Part shown: positions 57,893 to 64,000 of the stretch, one piece after another
How positions within the stretch are numbered: the first letter of the stretch is position 1
Layout: every line of letters begins with the position of its first letter
Origin: Roseiarcus sp963783175
GTDB lineage: Bacteria; Pseudomonadota; Alphaproteobacteria; Rhizobiales; Beijerinckiaceae
Assembly (NCBI GenBank): GCA_963783175.1
Contig: CAWANG010000002.1
Span: 295,204-359,203 of the forward strand
Reading direction: 5' to 3'
DNA: 64,000 nucleotides
Position numbers and translations under genes: made by a program
Notes under the pieces: generated by a model
The model's database searches: none
Seen by the model: the letters and a program-made list of their open reading frames with translations, nothing else
What the model was told of the DNA's origin: nothing

Positions 57893-58900
57893 TCACGGCG
57901 CCGGGGCAAGCGCGTGCACGTCCTTGTCGGCCCAGAGGACAGACACATTGTCGCCGACGTTCAGCGGCTCGCCGGCGAAGCTCTCGTCGCTGACGAGGGC
58001 GGTGAGCTCGGAATGGCCCGGGTGGTCGAGCGCGACCTGATAGTTGGCGCCTTGATACTCGATCGCGCGCACAGCGGCGACGAACCGCGCGTCGTTGGCG
58101 CCCGCGCCGTTGGCGTTGCGGCGCAGCGTGATCCGATCGGCGCGGACCGCGACCGGACCAAGCGGCGTCGTGATCACATTGTGGCCGCCGAGAAACCGGG
58201 CGATGAATTCGGTCGCCGGCTTTTCGAACAGGTCGTGGGGCGTGGCGATCTGCTCGATGCGCCCCTTGTTCATCACCACGACCAGATCGGCGAGCGCGAG
58301 CGCCTCGTCCTGGCCGTGCGTGACGTGGATGAAGGGGATGTTGAGCTGTCTTTGGAACCGGCGAAGCTCGGCCCGCATCCTGATCCGCAGGAACGGATCG
58401 AGCGCCGACAGCGGCTCGTCCAACAGCAGGATCTGGGGATTGGTGACCAGCGCTCTGGCGAGCGCGATGCGTTGCTGCTGGCCGCCCGACAATTGCGCCG
58501 GAACACGCTCAGCATACTGGGCCATGGCGACGAGCTCGAGGAACTCCATCGCCTTCTTGCGCCGGGTCGTCTTGTCGACGCCCTTCATCTTGAGGGAGAA
58601 GGCGACATTGTCGACGCAGGAGAGGTGGGGGAAGAGCGCGTAGCTCTGGAACATCATCGCCGTGCCGCGCTTGGCTGGCGGCAATTCGGTGACGTTGGTC
58701 GCGCCGATCAGGATGTCGCCTTCGGTCGCGGTCTCGTGGCCGGCGATCATTCGGAGCGTCGACGTCTTGCCGCAGCCCGACGGGCCGAGCAGACAGCAAT
58801 AGGCGCCGGCCGGAACCTTGAGATCGATCGAATCGACCGCAGTCGCCGCGCCATAGCGCTTCGTGAGATGGACAAGTTCGAGGTCCGCCGACTCCAACAT
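57893..58900 (-). CDS. ABC transporter ATP-binding protein (PotA-like)
   Basis: A 335-residue ATPase that powers the importer. Walker A GPSGCGKTS, Q-loop FQSYALFPHLS, signature LSGGQQQRIALARAL and Walker B ILLLDEPLSALD are intact. The C-terminal TOBE domain (VRADRITLRRN) is typical of PotA/MalK-type regulators. ATG 58900 (MLESADLELVHL) is preferred over 58987. It heads the operon ATPase, binding protein, two permeases. Confidence 0.92.
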   Translation of the reverse strand: MLESADLELVHLTKRYGAATAVDSIDLKVPAGAYCCLLGPSGCGKTSTLRMIAGHETATEGDILIGATNVTELPPAKRGTAMMFQSYALFPHLSCVDNVAFSLKMKGVDKTTRRKKAMEFLELVAMAQYAERVPAQLSGGQQQRIALARALVTNPQILLLDEPLSALDPFLRIRMRAELRRFQRQLNIPFIHVTHGQDEALALADLVVVMNKGRIEQIATPHDLFEKPATEFIARFLGGHNVITTPLGPVAVRADRITLRRNANGAGANDARFVAAVRAIEYQGANYQVALDHPGHSELTALVSDESFAGEPLNVGDNVSVLWADKDVHALAPAP

Positions 58901-59171
58901 CACCTCGCGCTTGATAGGACCGTCTGCCGCAGCCTCCGGTTTGCAACGCTCGTGCCAGAGAGCGGGAGGCCGCGGCGCGCGGTTCAAGCGATTGTTCGTA
59001 AGGCGATTTCGGACGGCTGGAGCGGTCGGTCGACGCCATGAAAGCCGACTTATTGGGCACCCTGTATAGAATTGCGGCGCCGAGAGAGCGGCTCATGTCC
59101 GCCCACCAGGGCGCATAACCCAACCCGGTCGAATTGCGCTATGCTCGGCGGGCCTTTTTCGAGGAGCCGGC

Positions 59172-60473
59172 ATGCAACCCGTCACGCGTTACGCGAAGAG
59201 CGGCGACGTCCACGTCGCCTACCAGGTCTTCGGCGAGGGGCCTGACCTCGTTGTGGCGCCGGGCTTCGTCTCTCACATCGAGAATTACTGGGACGAGCCG
59301 CATTTCGCGCGCTCGTTGAATAAGCTTAGCGGCTTCTTTCGCGTGGTCCTGTTCGACAAGCGCGGGACCGGGCTCTCTGACCGCGTTCCGCACCTGCCGC
59401 ATATGGACGAGCGCATGGACGACCTCCGCGCGGTCATGGACGCGGTCGGCATCGAGCGCGCATCGCTGCTGGGGATCTCGGAAGGCGGCTCGCTTGCGGC
59501 GCTTTTCGCCGCGAGCCACCCCGAACGAACTCAATCACTCGTCCTCTATGGCTCTTTTGCGCGTTTTCGCCACTGGATCGCGACCGACCAGGCGTGGGAC
59601 CAGTTGATGAAATACATGGATGAGGCCTGGGGCAGCGGCAAAAGTTTGCCCGCCTTCGCCCCGTCGAAAGCGAACGACCTCGCAATTCAGCAATGGTGGG
59701 GCAAATTCGAGCGGCTTGGCGCGAGCCCGTCCGCCGCGATTGCCTTGATGACGATGAATCGCGAGATCGACATATCGGTTCTTGAAATCCGCCGCTCCAT
59801 GGAAGATGACGACGTTGTATCCATCGAACGGAGGCCTCGGTTGCGTAAGCGACGCCGGCATTCCGACGCCCAATTGGTTGAATTCGGCGCCGATCACCTT
59901 TTCTCGACGACGACACCAGCGACAAAGTCCTCGCGGAGATCGAAGAGTTTCTGACAGGGGCGCGATCCGCTCCGGTGGTCGATCGAGTGCTAGCGACTGT
60001 GGTCTTCGAGGAATTGGCAATTCGACCAGGCGGGCGCAGGCGAAGGGCGACCAGGGTTGCGCGCGATGTGCTCAATGCGCACGACAGCGCGGTGCGCCAT
60101 GAGCTTTCGCGGTTCCGAGGAAAAGAGGTGAAGTCCTTGGGAGACGGCTTCTTGGCCACGTTCGACGGCCCGGCGCGGGCAATCCACTGCCGCCGGCGCG
60201 CTTGTCGCTCTCGATGTCGCAGGCTTGACCTTCCGGTGCGCATCTCGGTGTTACCGGCGAAGTCGAGTTGACGGAATGGCGTGCGCGAATTGCCGACGTG
60301 CCATTGTGCAACGCGAGTGCCGCAGCGTGACGGAGCCCGGCGCCAACATGGCTCGTGTCGCGAACCGTGAAGAGATTGGTGGCCGGCTCGCGAATCAAAT
60401 CGAGGACTTCGGCGCGCATACCCTGAAGGGCATTCCCGACGCTTGGCAGGCTATTCCGCGGCGGCCGCGCTGA
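59172..60473 (+). pseudogene. Decayed alpha/beta hydrolase-adenylate cyclase fusion
   Basis: The first 200 residues are a good alpha/beta hydrolase: YQVFGEGPDLVVAPGF, LFDKRGTGLSDRV, nucleophile elbow LLGISEGGSLAALF. After several frame changes the remains of a class III adenylate/guanylate cyclase domain follow (NSTRRAQAKGDQG, LNAHDSAVRHELSRFRGKEV, GDGFLATFDGPARAI, then FGAHTLKGIPDAWQ ending at 60473). The first metal-binding Asp of the FTDI motif is replaced (FEEL/FRGIGNS). With both indels and loss of catalytic residues, genuine decay is more likely than sequence error. Intact relatives are common in Hyphomicrobiales. Confidence 0.75.
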
Positions 60474-60493
60474 CCGGCAACGCGAGGCACAAC

Positions 60494-60527
60494 AAAAAGG
60501 GCGGCCGAGGCCGCCCTTTCCGTTTTT
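60494..60527. terminator. Terminator after groEL
   Basis: AAAGGGCGG (60496-60504) pairs with CCGCCCTTT around a CCGAGG loop. On the minus strand it is followed by TTTTTG, matching the end of groEL 20 bases before; on the plus strand a TTTTT lies a few bases after. It works for both directions. Confidence 0.85.
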
Positions 60528-60546
60528 CGCGTCGAGAAGCTGGACC

Positions 60547-62190
<1,644 letters not shown>

Positions 62191-62229
62191 TGATTTCAGT
62201 CCTTAAGGATTCGTGGGTAAGATCTTGAT

Positions 62230-62545
62230 TTAGGCGGCTTTCTTCGAGGCGACGGAGCCTTCGATCACGCCCATGATGTCGGACTCCTTCATGATCAGGA
62301 GCTCCTCGCCGTCGATCTTGACCTCGGTGCCGCTCCATTTGCCGAACAGCACCTTGTCGCCGGCCTTGACGTCGATGGGGATCGAGCTTGCCGCTTTCGT
62401 CGCGGCCGCCGGGGCCGACGGCGATGATTTCGCCTTCTTGCGGCTTCTCCTTGGCGGTGTCCGGAATGATGATGCCGCCCTTCGTCTTTTCCTCGCCTTC
62501 GAGGCGACGGACGACGACGCGGTCATGCAGGGGACGGAATTTCAT
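62230..62545 (-). CDS. groES: Co-chaperonin GroES, frame-disrupted near 62383
   Basis: The 10-kDa lid of the GroEL cage. The first part, MKFRPLHDRVVVRRLEGEEK, with the mobile loop EEKTKGGIIIPDTAKEKPQ, is followed in the next frame by IPIDVKAGDKVLFGKWSGTE and EELLIMKESDIMGVIEG. Removing one base in CTCGATC (minus strand, near 62383) gives a normal protein of about 104 residues. GroES is essential with GroEL, so a sequence error is far more likely than loss. RBS GAGGAAAC precedes ATG 62545. Confidence 0.92.
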
Positions 62546-62593
62546 GAATGTTTCCTCTTTCGAAATCGCCCGCTGAGGGGCGCGGACTTGCCC

Positions 62594-62620
62594 TGGCACT
62601 CACCCCGTGGCGAGTGCTAA
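62594..62620 (-). promoter_or_regulatory. CIRCE operator of groES-groEL
   Basis: On the minus strand TTAGCACTC (62620-62612) and GAGTGC (62601-62596) form the inverted repeat of the CIRCE element bound by HrcA. The spacer is ten bases, against nine in the consensus; an extra base in the GGGG run would explain this. It ends about 50 bases before the groES start, so the operon is expected to be controlled by HrcA. Confidence 0.8.
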
Positions 62621-63014
62621 CGGCGCTCAAATAGTGAGGTCGCGCGCCGCCGTCAAGAGCCGGGCCGACAGTCGAAAGCGCCGACGGGATCAACGCCTGG
62701 ACGCCCGGGACGAAACGCGATCGCGCTTCCGGACCCGCGCCATGGAACCATCCTTCCGTCTTGCGCGTTGTTGGCGCGATCGGACGTCAAGTCTAGCGCG
62801 CTCGCCTTGTGCTGCCTCCGGCATCTCGCGGGCGCGACTTAGGCAATATTCGGGAAGAGAGCGATCGATGTTAAACTTGATTTTAGAAGCTTGCGCTGGC
62901 CTTTCTTACGCTCGTCGGACTAACGCAATGCGCGAACGCGCGAATTCGTGACCGGCTCGGACCTTGCGAATCCGCAGCGCCGATCTACGTACCGGTAGCA
63001 AAGGGGGCGTTCCC
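62621..63014. other. Non-coding gap between groES operon and exported-protein genes
   Basis: About 390 bases. The first part should hold the groES promoter on the minus strand. An AT-richer patch (GATGTTAAACTTGATTTTAG) around 62868 might carry the promoter for the plus-strand gene. No RNA gene or further ORF recognised. Confidence 0.35.
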
Positions 63015-63031
63015 GCGGCGCGTCGCGCCGC
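63015..63031 (+). promoter_or_regulatory. Leader hairpin of first tandem exported-protein gene
   Basis: GCGGCG/CGCCGC (63015-63020 and 63026-63031) forms a tight hairpin ending about 10 bases before the ribosome binding site GGGAGG and 20 before the start. The second tandem gene has the same hairpin in the same position (63845-63862), so it is likely functional, perhaps controlling translation or mRNA stability. Confidence 0.5.
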
Positions 63032-63051
63032 AAACCAGAAGGGAGGTCGCC

Positions 63052-63679
63052 ATGACCCACGGCGTCTCTTCGAACTTCGGCCGTCGCGCTCGGCGCGGCC
63101 GCTTTTGCCATCTGTCGCCGCTTACCGCGGCAGACGCGGCGGCCGCCGTTCATCACTCCGTGCCACGCATTCACGCGCACGCTTCACGGGCGGGTGGCCC
63201 ACTCTCCTATGGGCGCGTCGCCCGCGCGGGCCATCGCCATTACGTATGGCGTAACGGCCATCGTTACGCCTATGGCTATGGATACAATCCCGGCGCGGCC
63301 GCTGCGGCCGGAGTGATCGGCGGCGTTCTCGGCGGGCTCGCCGGCAGGCTATCCGTACGACTGCGAGGGCTATTATTACGGTTCTACTGGTTCCTGCACC
63401 GACTATGGCTCCGGCTATGCTGGCGATTACTGGTACTATGGCTACGGCTATGGCCCGTACTATGGCGGCTACGGCGGCTATGGCGGTTACGGCGTTACGG
63501 CCACGGTCGCGCGTTCGGCGGTCATTTAACGCCGGAGCAGCCACTTCGCCGGCGGCAACTTCGGCCACATGGCGGCTTCAGCGCGGCGATGGCGGCTTCA
63601 CCGGCGGCCACATGGGCGGCTTCGGCGGCGGCCACTTCGGCGGCGGCGCGCTCTGCGCTCGGCGCGCCTGCTTGCATGA
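63052..63679 (+). CDS. Gly/Tyr-rich exported protein, multiple frame disruptions
   Basis: An exported protein whose pieces lie in alternate frames. It opens MTHG then LRTSAVALGAAAFA (signal, next frame), then AADAAAAVHHSVPRIHAHAS and GHRHYVWRNGHRYAYGYGYN, a glycine-rich membrane-like AAAAAGVIGGVLGGLAG, and a tail with YPYDCEGYYYGS, DYWYYGYGYGPYYGGYGGYG and Gly/His-rich repeats (GHMGGFGGGHFGGG). At least three single-base breaks. The end is approximate. Similar proteins are surface-exposed and of unknown function. The paralogous gene follows at 63883. Confidence 0.6.
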
Positions 63680-63689
63680 CATTGCGGCT

Positions 63690-63721
63690 TCGGGCGGCCC
63701 GTTGGGCCGCCCGATTTCGTT
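63690..63721 (+). terminator. Terminator after first tandem gene
   Basis: GGGCGGCCC (63692-63700) pairs with GGGCCGCCC (63704-63712) around GTT and is followed by GATTTCGTTT. The stem is strong; the T-run is interrupted. It separates the two paralogous genes. Confidence 0.7.
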
Positions 63722-63844
63722 TGGCGAGCACGCACTTGCGCGGCAGTTAATGCGAAAGCGATCCGACTGGACCTCTGAGGCGGCGCGCCCAAGCGGGAAC
63801 CATTGGTCGGTTTGCACGTTGCGTGAAGTACGAACGGGGTTCCG

Positions 63845-63862
63845 CGGCGCTTGTGCGCCGCC
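63845..63862 (+). promoter_or_regulatory. Leader hairpin of second tandem gene
   Basis: GCGGCGC (63845-63851) and GCGCCGC (63856-63862) around TTGT, 20 bases before the start and just upstream of the ribosome binding site AGGAGG. It matches the hairpin before the first gene in place and arm sequence but differs in the loop, which indicates conserved structure. Confidence 0.5.
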
Positions 63863-63882
63863 ATCGCACAGGAGGTCTCCCA

Positions 63883-64000
63883 TGACCCACAGCGTTCTTC
63901 GATTCTCGGCCATCGCGCTCGGCGCGGCCGCTTTTGCTTCGCTTGCTCCATTCCGATCGCCTCGGCGGACCCAGCCGCCAGCGCTCCTCCGACCGCGATG
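63883..64000 (+). CDS. Exported protein, paralog of the preceding gene, cut by right edge
   Basis: The start of a second gene with nearly the same leader and signal peptide: MTHSVLRFSAIALGAAAFAS. The expected continuation IPIASADPAASAPPTAM is in the next frame, one base off near 63952. Only about 39 codons are in the window. The 5' region and signal are clearly duplicated from the preceding gene, but the mature sequence differs. Confidence 0.55.

Overview
This 64 kb window is a GC-rich chromosomal segment from an alphaproteobacterium, most likely of the Hyphomicrobiales (a Beijerinckiaceae/Methylocystaceae-like lineage). The evidence is the cell-cycle regulator ctrA next to fliJ, GANTC (CcrM) sites upstream of ctrA, a GAAC-N7-GAAC LexA box before an imuA-imuB-dnaE2 cassette, a three-subunit proton-translocating transhydrogenase (pntAA/pntAA2/pntB), gltB-gltD, and the neighbourhood methyltransferase / comF / grxC / DUF1178. 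The placement is inferred from gene content; I see no rRNA, tRNA or CRISPR array.

Layout. 1-1371: Tat-exported arylsulfatase, cut by the left edge. 1372-3310: low-complexity non-coding DNA, a 24-bp tandem repeat, a CDF-type cation transporter and a small membrane ORF. About 3.3-10.3 kb: a compact accessory element of short unknown genes (a coupled five-gene operon, excisionase-like DNA-binding proteins, a zinc-ribbon gene between palindromes) ending in a P4-type tyrosine integrase. 10.4-13.9 kb: secreted protein, Tat metallophosphoesterase, isochorismatase-like hydrolase, TrmO. 13.9-19.9 kb: SOS mutagenesis cassette imuA-imuB-dnaE2, carrying palindromic repeats inside dnaE2. 19.9-30.8 kb: housekeeping and transport genes (EamA exporter, methyltransferase, comF, grxC, DUF1178, DUF3108, GNAT, ppa, D-lyxose isomerase-like, PEP-CTERM protein, nucleoside hydrolase, MATE, alpha/beta hydrolase). 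30.9-33.9 kb: transhydrogenase operon. 34.0-36.1 kb: SnoaL-like protein, fliJ, ctrA. 36.2-40.9 kb: glycosyltransferase cluster and a protein made of 25-residue repeats. 41.4-47.8 kb: glutamate synthase. 48.1-54.5 kb: threonine aldolase, proline-rich exported protein, small heat-shock protein, META-domain protein, SbmA-like ABC exporter, small exported protein. 54.6-58.9 kb: polyamine-type ABC importer. 59.2-60.5 kb: decayed hydrolase/adenylate-cyclase gene. 60.5-62.6 kb: groES-groEL under a CIRCE operator. 63.0-64.0 kb: two tandem paralogous exported proteins, the second cut by the right edge.

A technical point affects reading of the window. Many conserved genes, including normally essential ctrA and groES, have single-base frame disruptions, and nearly all are one extra base. 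This looks like insertion-biased sequencing error, so most frame-disrupted genes here are probably intact in the organism. The cyclase gene is the exception: it has also lost key residues.

Best candidates for new biology: the small integrative element with its palindrome-flanked zinc-ribbon gene; the glycosyltransferase cluster with the 25-residue repeat protein; palindromic elements translated in frame within DnaE2; and the tandem exported paralogs that share a leader hairpin just before the ribosome binding site.
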